64,000 nt of DNA. Source: Promethearchaeia archaeon. Its GTDB lineage: Archaea > Asgardarchaeota > Lokiarchaeia > Sigyniarchaeales > SOKP01. Numbering within the stretch: the stretch's first letter is position 1; every line of letters begins with the position of its first letter. The stretch covers positions 1-64,000 of the forward strand of contig JAHQWK010000016.1 in the NCBI GenBank assembly GCA_029856145.1, given 5' to 3'. Both the position numbers and the translations under genes were made by a program. Positions 37,314 to 45,381 of this stretch are shown here, piece by piece. The notes under the pieces were generated by a model. That model did no database searches. It was not told the DNA's origin and was given only the letters and a program-made list of their open reading frames with translations.

Positions 37314-37466
37314 GTGGCTCCAGCAGATAAAGAACTACAAGAAGAAATTAAAAAAGGCGTTTCACTTCAAAAGGTCGATGAAGCAGAGTTAAAGAAAAGA
37401 GAAGAAGAAAAAAAGAAACGCATGGAAGAATTAGAAAAAGTTAAAGAAGCTTTAGGAGAAAAGTAA
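37314..37466 (+). CDS. 50-residue WH2-domain-like mini-protein
   Basis: A GTG-started frame of 50 residues preceded by an AAAGGTG Shine-Dalgarno-like stretch about 10 bases upstream. Residues 8-22 read LQEEIKKGVSLQKVD, matching the actin-binding WH2 pattern L-x3-I-x2-G-x2-L-x-K-V (helix plus LKKV-like strand). The rest is a charged helix (KKREEEKKKRMEELEKVKEAL). WH2 and thymosin-beta peptides bind monomeric actin in eukaryotes, and Asgard archaea encode actins and profilins. The match is short, so it could be chance in a charged helix. It lies between the GNAT gene and pelota on the same strand. Confidence 0.55.
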   Translation: MAPADKELQEEIKKGVSLQKVDEAELKKREEEKKKRMEELEKVKEALGEK

Positions 37467-37618
37467 ACGGCTTTACATATTTAATAGAGTTAGTTTTTAT
37501 CTTTTTTATTTATTTTATTTTTCTTAGCAATAATCTTCAAGTCAAATTGAATTAAGCTTTTCTTAAATTTTGAATTAATTATAAATAAATAGAATTTTTT
37601 GATGAGTCAGTTTTAGAT

Positions 37619-38692
37619 TTGAAAATTCTCAACATAGATCAAAAACATGGAGAAGTTACAGTTAAGACTGAAAGCCTTAACGATCTGTGGTCATTATATA
37701 ATATTATCATTAAAGATGATCAAGTGTCTTCCCTAACTCAAAGAAGAGTTGTTCTTAAAGAAGGAACTTCAGGCGAGCGTAAATTAATGAAATTAAAACT
37801 CAAAGTTGAATCTGTGTCTTTTCATGAATTTTCAAATCGATTAAGAATAAAAGGTAAAATTTTAGAAGGACCAGAGGATTATGTTAGCTTTGGAACTTAT
37901 CATACATTTAATATAGAAGTTTCTCAAAAGTTAACAATAATTAAAGAAAATTGGTTAAAAAATGAATTAAGAAGACTAAAAGAGACCTCAAAATTCGAAT
38001 CAAACTTTATTACATTAATTATTGGAATTGAAACCGGTTTGGCAACCTTAGCTCTTATCACAAATTTTAGCCATAATAGGATAGCTACAATTAGAAAAAA
38101 CATACCAGGTAAAAGATATAAACAAACTTATAGAAATAAGGCATTAAATGAATTTTTTACAGATATTCAGAAAGTAGTAATAGAAAATATTAAAAACTTG
38201 GAGATAAATTTAATCATTGTATGTGGACCTGGAAATACCAAAGATAATTTTATAAATTTTCTTCAAAAAACACCTAGTTTTGACTTTAAAGGTAAAATTG
38301 AGACTTGTCATGCAAGTTCTGGGACTGAAAGCGCAATTAGAGAAACTCTAAAATCAAAAAAGTTAGATAGTCTTAAAAATAAAATTAAAGTTTTACAAGA
38401 AGCTGAGAAGATAGAAAATATAATGACACAATTTGCCACAGATGCTGATCTTATTGTTATAGGCCTTGATGAGGTGTCTAAAGCTTCTGAAAAAGGAGCA
38501 ATTAAAGAGTTATTGATAGCGGATGTATTAATTAGAGGATCTTCAAAAAAAAATAAACTAAAAATTGAAGAAATTATAACAAGTGTTGAAGATACTGGTG
38601 GAAAAATTAGTATTATGAGCACAGAAAATCTAACTGGAGAACAATTAGTAGGTCTAGGATCAATAATAGGAATTTTACGATATAAACTCTGA
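37619..38692 (+). CDS. pelA: pelota homolog, ribosome rescue factor aPelota
   Basis: 357 residues from a TTG start. N-terminal Sm-like domain (DLWSLYNIIIKDDQVSSLTQRRV), a central eRF1-like domain 2 (about 130-260) and a C-terminal L7Ae-like domain 3 (about 270-357, ending MSTENLTGEQLVGLGSIIGILRY). Pelota binds the empty A site of stalled ribosomes with a GTPase partner (aEF1A in archaea) and splits them with ABCE1. It lacks the GGQ peptide-release motif of aRF1, as expected. The radical SAM gene follows 8 bases downstream. Confidence 0.95.
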   Translation: MKILNIDQKHGEVTVKTESLNDLWSLYNIIIKDDQVSSLTQRRVVLKEGTSGERKLMKLKLKVESVSFHEFSNRLRIKGKILEGPEDYVSFGTYHTFNIEVSQKLTIIKENWLKNELRRLKETSKFESNFITLIIGIETGLATLALITNFSHNRIATIRKNIPGKRYKQTYRNKALNEFFTDIQKVVIENIKNLEINLIIVCGPGNTKDNFINFLQKTPSFDFKGKIETCHASSGTESAIRETLKSKKLDSLKNKIKVLQEAEKIENIMTQFATDADLIVIGLDEVSKASEKGAIKELLIADVLIRGSSKKNKLKIEEIITSVEDTGGKISIMSTENLTGEQLVGLGSIIGILRYKL

Positions 38693-38700
38693 AAAATCTT

Positions 38701-39735
38701 ATGACTAATGAAATTATTTATGTAGATGAAAACTCGGAGATTCCCTTATTTGGTGTAGATTTTCTTGGCATAATCGATAGAGGGACTAATGTTATTGAAA
38801 TAAAACCTTTAACACTATGTAACTTGAAATGTAAGTATTGTTTTGTAAGTGCTGGAGATTATGATACAAATTTTACTGTCGATCCTAACTATTTAGTTAA
38901 GAAAATAAAAGAAGTTGTTAATATAAAAGGAAATTATAAAATAGAAATTCATTTTGCTCCATATGGAGAAATACTCCTCTACCCAAATTTATTCAATTTA
39001 ATTAGAGAAATTTGGAAAATAAAAGGAATTGAAATTATATCATTACAGACAAATGGGCTATTACTTAATGAAGAGATAATTAGTCAATTAGAAGAAGTTA
39101 AAATAACACGAATAAATATTAGTTTAAATTCACTGCGCTCAGAAAAAGCTAATTACCTATGCAACAATATGAATTATGATTTAGATACTCTATTGAAAAA
39201 TATCTCACGTTTATTGAATACTACAATTGATGTGTTAATCGCCCCTGTCTGGTTTCCAGGAGAAAATGATGAAGATATTGAAGATATCATTAGATTTATC
39301 AAAGATTTAAGGAAAAAGGGCTATTCTGAAAAGAAAATTCAAATAGGCATCCAAAAATATTTGATCTATAAAACAGGTAGAAAATTGAAGAAAATTAGAC
39401 CAAAAAGTTGGGGTTATTTCTATGATCAATTATCCTTTCTTGAAAAGAAGTATAACATCAAATTAAAATTGGGACCATTTGATTTTGGAATTCACAAACG
39501 GAAAACAGCCGCATTCTTGAAAGTACGAAAAAATGACTTATTAAGATTAAAAGTTATTTCTAAAGGGCGATGGAAAAAAGAATATATTGGGAAAATTAAT
39601 ACTAATTTTGGTATCAAGGTACTCTTAAACAAACCAATCATTCAATCTGAAAAATTTATTGGAAAAGATATTAAAGCAAAAATTATAAAAGCTAATTACA
39701 AAGATAATATTTTAACAGCATCCTTTTCAATATAA
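38701..39735 (+). CDS. radical SAM protein with C-terminal TRAM-like domain (COG2100-like)
   Basis: 344 residues. A standard CX3CX2C cluster motif, CNLKCKYC (about 41-48), is followed by HFAPYGEILLY (GE-type SAM contact), SLQTNGLLL and NISLNSLRSEKA. The last 75 residues (LLRLKVISKGRW...KDIKAKIIKANYKDNILTASF) look like a small beta-barrel of TRAM/OB type, which often binds RNA. The family is an uncharacterised archaeal Fe-S oxidoreductase group. The tight link to pelota hints at translation or RNA modification. Confidence 0.85.
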   Translation: MTNEIIYVDENSEIPLFGVDFLGIIDRGTNVIEIKPLTLCNLKCKYCFVSAGDYDTNFTVDPNYLVKKIKEVVNIKGNYKIEIHFAPYGEILLYPNLFNLIREIWKIKGIEIISLQTNGLLLNEEIISQLEEVKITRINISLNSLRSEKANYLCNNMNYDLDTLLKNISRLLNTTIDVLIAPVWFPGENDEDIEDIIRFIKDLRKKGYSEKKIQIGIQKYLIYKTGRKLKKIRPKSWGYFYDQLSFLEKKYNIKLKLGPFDFGIHKRKTAAFLKVRKNDLLRLKVISKGRWKKEYIGKINTNFGIKVLLNKPIIQSEKFIGKDIKAKIIKANYKDNILTASFSI

Positions 39736-39828
39736 ACTTAAATATTAATAATATTATATTATTCAAAATAAGTAAATCATATATGAAATTTATCAAATAC
39801 TATAAAAACCAATAGAGTGGGATTGAAA

Positions 39829-40452
39829 ATGAGTCCAATTATAACCCATGAGGATGAATTAGAACTTGCTAAAATGGAAAAAGAATTAGTCTCCCAATTT
39901 AAGAAATTGGCTAAAGCACAGAATTCACTTATTAGTTCTCAAATTAAATACGCGGAAAATATAACTAAAGCAAATAATATTCGAGAAATGTTAACCCGAA
40001 CTTTTAGAGATGTATTAAAACAAATGCAGACTCTTGCTCGAGAGCATAGATCTAACATTAAAGATGAGGAAGTAAACTTATATAAAGATATAATCTCAAA
40101 AAATGACGATTATGTTAAAGCAAATAATACTTATTTAAATGCGATTAAAGACATTGCAGTACAAAAAGAATATCTAGTGCAAAAAAAAGAAGAATTTGTC
40201 GATGCATTAGCAGAACTCGCTGATAAAAGATCAATAGTGATAAAAAAAGCATTAGATGCTGAGAAAGCGAAAAATAAATTAATTGACGGCGATAAATTAA
40301 ACATCCTCGACCAACAATTAAATGATGTTCAAAGAGATTTTGACAGAGCTCGAGATATATTAATAAAAAAAATATATCAATTTACTGAGGTAAGAGATGA
40401 AATTAATACTCTCTGGATTAAATTAAAAGACACTATTACTGAATTAAGCTAG
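39829..40452 (+). CDS. long coiled-coil protein, function unknown
   Basis: About 207 residues from the ATG at 39829, preceded by a GTGGGATTG stretch; a GTG at 39817 is an alternative. Nearly all helical, with heptad patterns through residues 10-205 (LAKMEKELVSQFKKLAKAQNSL...; LDQQLNDVQRDFDRARDIL). No membrane or enzyme motif. The antiparallel three-helix length and amphipathic character recall BAR-like or other scaffold proteins, but this is only a shape argument. It precedes the coiled-coil/polyproline gene, and the two may work together. Confidence 0.6.
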   Translation: MSPIITHEDELELAKMEKELVSQFKKLAKAQNSLISSQIKYAENITKANNIREMLTRTFRDVLKQMQTLAREHRSNIKDEEVNLYKDIISKNDDYVKANNTYLNAIKDIAVQKEYLVQKKEEFVDALAELADKRSIVIKKALDAEKAKNKLIDGDKLNILDQQLNDVQRDFDRARDILIKKIYQFTEVRDEINTLWIKLKDTITELS

Positions 40453-40580
40453 AAAAAACTTTTCTTTTCTTTTATATACTTTATTTAAAAAAATTAATTG
40501 AGCTTAAACTTAAATTTATTAAACTAAAATCTATTAAATTACTAGATAACATAAAAAATTACCAGACTTAAAGAGTTAAT

Positions 40581-41030
40581 ATGTGTGCTGAAGAATTTGC
40601 AAGCTTCTTAGATAGTACTCGAAAAGCACCATTGGAAGAAAAACTAAATGCTTTTGGTGATATTATTGAAAAGATAATGTCTATTATCTTACGCATCCCT
40701 GATTTGGTTGATCAATCCTTAGGCTCAGTAAATGAGAAAGTATCAAATTTACAAAACCAAATTAATTCTCTGAATAGTCAAATAACATCAGGTCAATTAA
40801 GATCTGGAGGTGCTCCAGCAACAGCGACTCTTGCACCAGCTGGTCCAGCGGCAGCACGTGCACCCGGAGGTCCACCTCCACCACCACCTAGTGGTCCACC
40901 CGGAGGTCCACCCGGAGGTCCAGGTCCTGCCCCTACTCCTGCCCGTCCGGCAAGTCCAGTATCACTTAGAGGGGCAATTATGGGAGAATTAAAGAGTCTA
41001 TTTGCTAAGCGTAAGACCCAATCTGGATAA
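40581..41030 (+). CDS. coiled-coil protein with polyproline tract and basic C-terminal helix
   Basis: 149 residues in three parts. Residues 1-75 are helical/coiled coil (KIMSIILRIPDLVDQSLGSV, NEKVSNLQNQINSLNSQI). Residues about 78-128 are an Ala-Pro-Gly region with GGPPPPPPSGPPGGPPGG, a typical profilin-binding type of sequence. Residues 130-149 are a basic amphipathic helix (LRGAIMGELKSLFAKRK). The plan resembles small subunits of eukaryotic actin-nucleation regulators such as WASHC3/CCDC53, and Asgard profilins are reported to bind polyproline. Homology is not shown; the resemblance is architectural. Confidence 0.65.
   Translation: MCAEEFASFLDSTRKAPLEEKLNAFGDIIEKIMSIILRIPDLVDQSLGSVNEKVSNLQNQINSLNSQITSGQLRSGGAPATATLAPAGPAAARAPGGPPPPPPSGPPGGPPGGPGPAPTPARPASPVSLRGAIMGELKSLFAKRKTQSG
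40861..40951 (+). repeat. GC-rich tandem repeat encoding Pro/Gly tract
   Basis: Imperfect tandem copies of a 12-base unit built around CCCGGAGGTCCA, interspersed with CCA runs. The G+C content far exceeds that of the surrounding AT-rich genome because Pro and Gly codons dominate. Length variation between strains would be expected. Confidence 0.7.
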
Positions 41031-41166
41031 GAAGCATTCCCCAACATTAAAAATGATTAATATTCTTTCTAAATTTAAAAATTATAATTCATATTTTAAA
41101 TTTAATACCTAATCTGGTTAAATTTTCTTTTATTATTGAAAAAATTTACCAAATGAATCAAAAATT

Positions 41167-41256
41167 ATGTTAAGAAGGGATTTAGGAAATTATTTAGATT
41201 GTTCTCCAGATAATACGATTTATGATTTAATCCAACAATTAACAACAAAAGAATAA
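41167..41256 (+). CDS. possible 29-residue ORF, uncertain
   Basis: Frame starting MLRRDLGNYLDCSPDNTIYDL and ending eight residues later. The composition is protein-like and unlike the surrounding AT-rich spacer, but there is no clear ribosome binding site and no recognised family. It sits between the polyproline gene and the end of the Elf1 gene. Confidence 0.2.
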   Translation: MLRRDLGNYLDCSPDNTIYDLIQQLTTKE

Positions 41257-41310
41257 GTAAATATTTGATATTGATTTTTTTAAGAGGATTTTCATTAAAA
41301 TAGTAAATTT

Positions 41311-41921
41311 TTAGAACTCTAAAAATCCAGGATCATCAAAAATATCATCAATTTTTCGTTCTTTCTTTATCTTTGTATCCGTTTCAGCAAATAAGGATTC
41401 TTCATCAGTTCTAACCCCCCGTTCTAGTTCTTCAGTATCACGTTTTAATAATGCATCTTTTTCAAGCTGTTTATATTTTTCCGATCGTATTTTCCAATTA
41501 TCAACTTCATCCAAATTAACATTATCTTCTTCTAATAATATCGCTGCTTTTGTTTTACATAGATCTGATAAAATAGAATAGGATAGAATAATATCTCCCC
41601 ACTCATTATCTTCTTTTAAACTAACAATCCGTTTTTCTAATCTTAGTAATTCTTGGTCTGCATAATATATATCAATAAAATCCCCAAAAGCATCAACGGG
41701 TTCTGAGATTGAATTTACTAATACTTCTTTTGTTAAATCACAATTTCCACATTTTACAGTAGCAAAGGCACCTTTCTTCTTAATATCAGTGACTTTTACG
41801 CTTTTTTCACCGCATTCCATGAAAAATTGGAAATCAATTATTTTCATTCTGGACAGGTGAAAATTTTTGGTACTCTCTTAACTCTTTTTGGTGATACTTG
41901 TTTACGTTTTCTTCTTCCCAT
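41311..41921 (-). CDS. Elf1-like transcription elongation factor, split by a 32-nt intron
   Basis: Spliced product 192 residues. Exon 1 (41847-41921) encodes MGRRKRKQVSPKR... and ends at IFTCPE. Exon 2 (41311-41814) continues CGEKSVKVTDIKKKGAFATV, then KCGNC and ISEPVDAFGDFID. Joined, they give the Elf1 zinc ribbon (CPECG...CGNC) with the basic N-terminal tail and the SEPVD-WID-like end typical of eukaryotic Elf1/ELOF1, which assists RNA polymerase II through nucleosomes. An acidic, helical tail of about 100 residues is additional. Without splicing, exon 1 stops at once and exon 2 lacks its first Cys pair. Confidence 0.88.
41815..41846 (-). other. 32-nt BHB intron in Elf1-like gene
   Basis: In the transcript the outer helix TTTTCACC/GGTGAAAA joins the exons. 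A GT/GC extension and a central helix CCAG/ATGG (three pairs plus a G-A mismatch) follow, with 3-nt bulges AAT on each strand and inner helix GAAAA/TTTTC. Cutting after the second base of both bulges gives GAA-TGC, that is Glu-Cys, in frame. The length is not a multiple of three and the intron contains stops. Confidence 0.85.
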
Positions 41922-42120
41922 TATTATCACTACGCAAATATGTAATTAAATTATCTGTCATCATTTAGAATAAAGAAAAGGAAAACTAAAATATTTTTGC
42001 TTTTATGTGAAAACATTTGAAGGCTTTTAGCAAAATTTTTTAGGAATGATTAATTATTTCACTTACTTTTTTTTACTGAAATAATTTAGCAATTTTAATA
42101 ATGGTGAGTGGATTTTAGGT

Positions 42121-43221
42121 ATGGAACATAAAAATTTAACATTGGAACATGATAAAAACTTAATAGATAACGTTCTAGATAATATAGACATGAGATACAT
42201 AATTCTTTTCTTATATGTCATTAGAAATGATTTATTTAAAGACTTAACCGACAATACTCTAATTGAATCTTATGAAAGAGTACTCATATTAGATGATATT
42301 TATAAAAGCAATATTATAACATTTTGGAACGAAGAATTTATCGAAATTTATATAGATTTAGGATTAATAAAAAATATTCGAAGCTTGAGAGAGTTTGAGC
42401 AAAAAGAGGATGATTTTAATCTAAAGTTAGGAGAAGAAACTATAACTATTGAAAAAGATACAATCTCTGTTCCAGATGATACAATATATTTAATAATAAA
42501 TAAGAAATTTAAATTTTTAAATAGAAGGAATTTTAATTTAGCCCTCACCAGGCTAAAAGGGGTACGATGTGAAAAAAGCAATATGATTCATTCATTAATT
42601 CTTGGAATTGGTGAACATGATTATACATTACCAGATGATTTTTATTATATTTTAGACCAATATGGGAATATTTATCAAGCTATTAAAATTGAGGTTACAA
42701 TTGAAGGGTTCTTTCAAAGGTTTAAAGAAATCCAAGAAAAAATCAATGGATTCGTTAAAATTTTTGATCCTGCACTAAATACAAAATTAGTTATGAAAAA
42801 AATCAACAAAGCAATAGAAGAAAGTAAAGAGATAATTCAATTTCTTAAAGATGAGAAGGTAGAACTTTCTGATAAATTTAACTTTGATAAAATTAATAAA
42901 AATGTTGACATCTTTAAAGAATGGAATTCTAAATTATTGTCATTATTAAAATATAGGAACCAGCTTGAAGAAATTGATACAAAATTGATAGATTTGAAAA
43001 AAAATTATTCTAGTAAGGAAAAAAAATATAGTTATTTAGAATTTATTGAAAAAATCTCTTTCAATGAAGAAGGGATAGTAGATAATATTCAAAATGCTTT
43101 GATCGAATTACGAAAAGAATTGGTTAAAATTAATGAACATATTACTAAACTAACAGAAAAAGAATTAAAATTATTAAATTTGGATTATGAAAGATTAATA
43201 ATAATGAGTAGTGATGAATAA
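42121..43221 (+). CDS. unknown helical/coiled-coil protein, first gene of eight-gene cluster
   Basis: 366 residues. Residues 1-190 look globular and mixed (MRYIILFLYVIRNDL, FWNEEFIEIYIDLGLI, a DDTIYLIINKKFKFL segment). Residues about 200-355 are long helices with coiled-coil character (FFQRFKEIQEKINGF; IEESKEIIQFLKDEKVEL). No motif is recognised. The stop codon is 2 bases before the TTG start of the zinc-ribbon gene, indicating an operon. The role is presumably structural within the cluster. Confidence 0.65.
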   Translation: MEHKNLTLEHDKNLIDNVLDNIDMRYIILFLYVIRNDLFKDLTDNTLIESYERVLILDDIYKSNIITFWNEEFIEIYIDLGLIKNIRSLREFEQKEDDFNLKLGEETITIEKDTISVPDDTIYLIINKKFKFLNRRNFNLALTRLKGVRCEKSNMIHSLILGIGEHDYTLPDDFYYILDQYGNIYQAIKIEVTIEGFFQRFKEIQEKINGFVKIFDPALNTKLVMKKINKAIEESKEIIQFLKDEKVELSDKFNFDKINKNVDIFKEWNSKLLSLLKYRNQLEEIDTKLIDLKKNYSSKEKKYSYLEFIEKISFNEEGIVDNIQNALIELRKELVKINEHITKLTEKELKLLNLDYERLIIMSSDE

Positions 43222-43223
43222 AA

Positions 43224-44192
43224 TTGAAATGTCCTGCTTGTGATATCAAGATGGAACCTTTAGTAGCAGGGATTTTTCAATGTCCACAATGCAAAAAAAT
43301 TATTAAACAAAAAGATAAAGAAACAGAAACAACAGAAAAAAAAGAAATTGAAGTAGGAGATTTTCAAGAGGGTGAATTTTTTCACAAAAATGCAAGTTTG
43401 AATAAGCAATATGAAATTTGTGAAAAAGGAATTACAATAAATAAAACTGAAAATCGTTTATTCGCTGCATTAATTTGTCATAGCGCCTATTTAAAGGAAG
43501 AAAAATATATGAGACTATCTTGGTGGAAGAATTATCAACATGCTGGTATGTTCAAAATTTATGATAAATATGTTTTAAATAATATTATTATGGCTTTGGA
43601 AAAAATCGATGAGTCATTTGATGATATCTGGAGTTGGAGGGGAAAATATGGAAAGCAAAAACAAAAAACAGAAGAAGATTTAGAAAAAGAAAAAAATTTA
43701 GAGATAATAAAATATAGGATTATTGAAAATAGAACCTGTCCTAAGTGTCAGAAAAAAATGAACAAAATGAAATCCCATTATGAATGCCAACACTGTGGAG
43801 AAATTGTTATATTAGAAGGTTATAACCAACCGATTTTTAATATTCTCTCAGAAAATCTTGACCTACGATTTCATGCAAATTTTCCCATAAATTTTTACTT
43901 ACCTGTGAGTGGTATAACTCTTAAATGGTTGATGGGCGAATGGAAAGCATTGGCGGTGATTTATTCTAAGGATAATCCAAATAAAAAATGGCTAAGGTTC
44001 TATTGGTGGGTTCGAGATTTGAGTAATATTTTAAAATATGGCCAGAGAGTGATGGGAAATGGTACTCAGATGGGTTGGAAAGCCCAGAAAGGGATGTCAT
44101 CTCCAAATCTTTATGATAAAAAGCTTATTCGGCCATTAATCAATGCGTTAAAAAATATATCAATTGAATTAAATTGGACAATAACTAATTAA
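43224..44192 (+). CDS. duplicated zinc-ribbon protein, unknown
   Basis: 322 residues from a TTG start. Two repeats, each a zinc ribbon followed by a similar domain: CPAC/CPQC (about 3-24) with RLFAALICHSAY...MRLSWWKNYQHAGMFKIYDKYV...IIMALEKI, and CPKC/CQHC (about 170-192) with EWKALAVIYSKDN...LRFYWWVRD...LYDKKLIRPLINALKNI. The shared W-W and YDK-I-ALK-I patterns show an internal duplication. Function unknown; zinc ribbons suggest nucleic-acid or protein docking. It is separated from both neighbours by 2-25 bases. Confidence 0.7.
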   Translation: MKCPACDIKMEPLVAGIFQCPQCKKIIKQKDKETETTEKKEIEVGDFQEGEFFHKNASLNKQYEICEKGITINKTENRLFAALICHSAYLKEEKYMRLSWWKNYQHAGMFKIYDKYVLNNIIMALEKIDESFDDIWSWRGKYGKQKQKTEEDLEKEKNLEIIKYRIIENRTCPKCQKKMNKMKSHYECQHCGEIVILEGYNQPIFNILSENLDLRFHANFPINFYLPVSGITLKWLMGEWKALAVIYSKDNPNKKWLRFYWWVRDLSNILKYGQRVMGNGTQMGWKAQKGMSSPNLYDKKLIRPLINALKNISIELNWTITN

Positions 44193-44216
44193 AAAGTATT
44201 AAAAATTGAGAAAAAC

Positions 44217-45356
44217 ATGACAGAAGTTCAAGATACAATATGGAAAGGAATTTTAAATGATTTCCAAGTGAATCTTGAAAAAGCTATAGAAGAACTACAA
44301 AAAAGAGATGTAGAAAATATTCCAGGCGCAAAAGAAGCTTTGATCCAAAGATTAAACAATATGAAAATTCATTTTCCGAAAAATAATGGAGATATCCTAA
44401 TAAAATCGATCAATGATAAAATACAAAATGCTTTTTTTCCAAACACTAAGAGTTTTTCCGAGTCCTTAAAAAAAATTTTGAAATCAAGAACTCACGAGCA
44501 AGATTTTATTATCAATGAATTACTAAATGGATTTGTTACTTCTAAAGCGAAAGCTATAGCATCTGGAACTCAAGGGCCCATAATAGATAGAATGGTCGGA
44601 GCGTTTAGTAAGAGAAATGACTTCCATATCGTTGATCATCAATTTTTTGCTATGTTTGGAGATCCAAATAAACCACATCATTATGTGAAAAATCAACTTG
44701 AAGAACTTATAAACATGTTTGGACTTATTTCAAAAGAACTTGTAATAAAAAAAGACGTAAGAAGGAGCGAAGAAAAAGTATATGTTTTTTACACATTTCC
44801 AGATGAAATCATTAAAATTCTTGAAGAAAAATATTTGATTATTGATGAAGAATTAGGTTATGCTATTGTTTCAAAAGAGTTTGATAGGAATGTTTTTATA
44901 AGCATGTTCTTAGCAAATATGGCTATAAACAGGGATGATATTGATAAAATTGGTGGTTCTTACACAATTAATGGGATTTCAGCAATATTCGCATTAATCT
45001 TGTTGCTTAGTTTCATGCCGAAATTAAGTGTTGATGAAACTAATCCCATTTTAAATGATCCTAATTTTAATGAGAAAAATATGAGTGTAATTCCAAAATC
45101 TTGGATGATAAAACAAGTTTTAGAACTATTATTCGAACCACTCATCAAAATCATAGCTTATAGAATAGGAGGCGGATTGTGGTTATCTAAAATAATTAAT
45201 TCAAAAATTAATAAGAAAATTCACAATCAAATAAGATTTCTTCTCAAGGATGTTAATAAATGGATATTAGGAAATTTATGCCGAGTTGAAATACCTATCT
45301 TCGTTGAGATCTCCAATATATTTACTGAAATTTTAGTAGGATATGATGAGGAATAA
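44217..45356 (+). CDS. unknown cluster protein, possible internal winged helix
   Basis: 379 residues. The helical N-terminus (about 1-125) leads to a stretch FHIVDHQFFAMFGDPNKPHHYVKNQLEELINMFGLISKELVI...VYVFYTFPDEIIKIL that could be a winged helix. A hydrophobic segment at about 255-272 (ISAIFALILLLSFMP) could be one membrane helix or a buried helix. The last 80 residues are helical. Not recognised. It sits in the middle of the co-directional cluster. Confidence 0.62.
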   Translation: MTEVQDTIWKGILNDFQVNLEKAIEELQKRDVENIPGAKEALIQRLNNMKIHFPKNNGDILIKSINDKIQNAFFPNTKSFSESLKKILKSRTHEQDFIINELLNGFVTSKAKAIASGTQGPIIDRMVGAFSKRNDFHIVDHQFFAMFGDPNKPHHYVKNQLEELINMFGLISKELVIKKDVRRSEEKVYVFYTFPDEIIKILEEKYLIIDEELGYAIVSKEFDRNVFISMFLANMAINRDDIDKIGGSYTINGISAIFALILLLSFMPKLSVDETNPILNDPNFNEKNMSVIPKSWMIKQVLELLFEPLIKIIAYRIGGGLWLSKIINSKINKKIHNQIRFLLKDVNKWILGNLCRVEIPIFVEISNIFTEILVGYDEE

Positions 45357-45381
45357 AATTATTATAAATTAGGGTAAAGGA

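Noticed and set aside
40793..41047. 84-codon open frame antisense to the polyproline gene, itself rich in Pro and Gly
   Set aside because: It is a mirror of the GC-rich repeat. The plus-strand frame has a proper start, a coiled coil and the family layout.
41311..41847. Elf1-like protein starting at the ATG at 41847
   Set aside because: Its first residues are intron-encoded and the first zinc-ligand pair is missing; the upstream exon supplies both.
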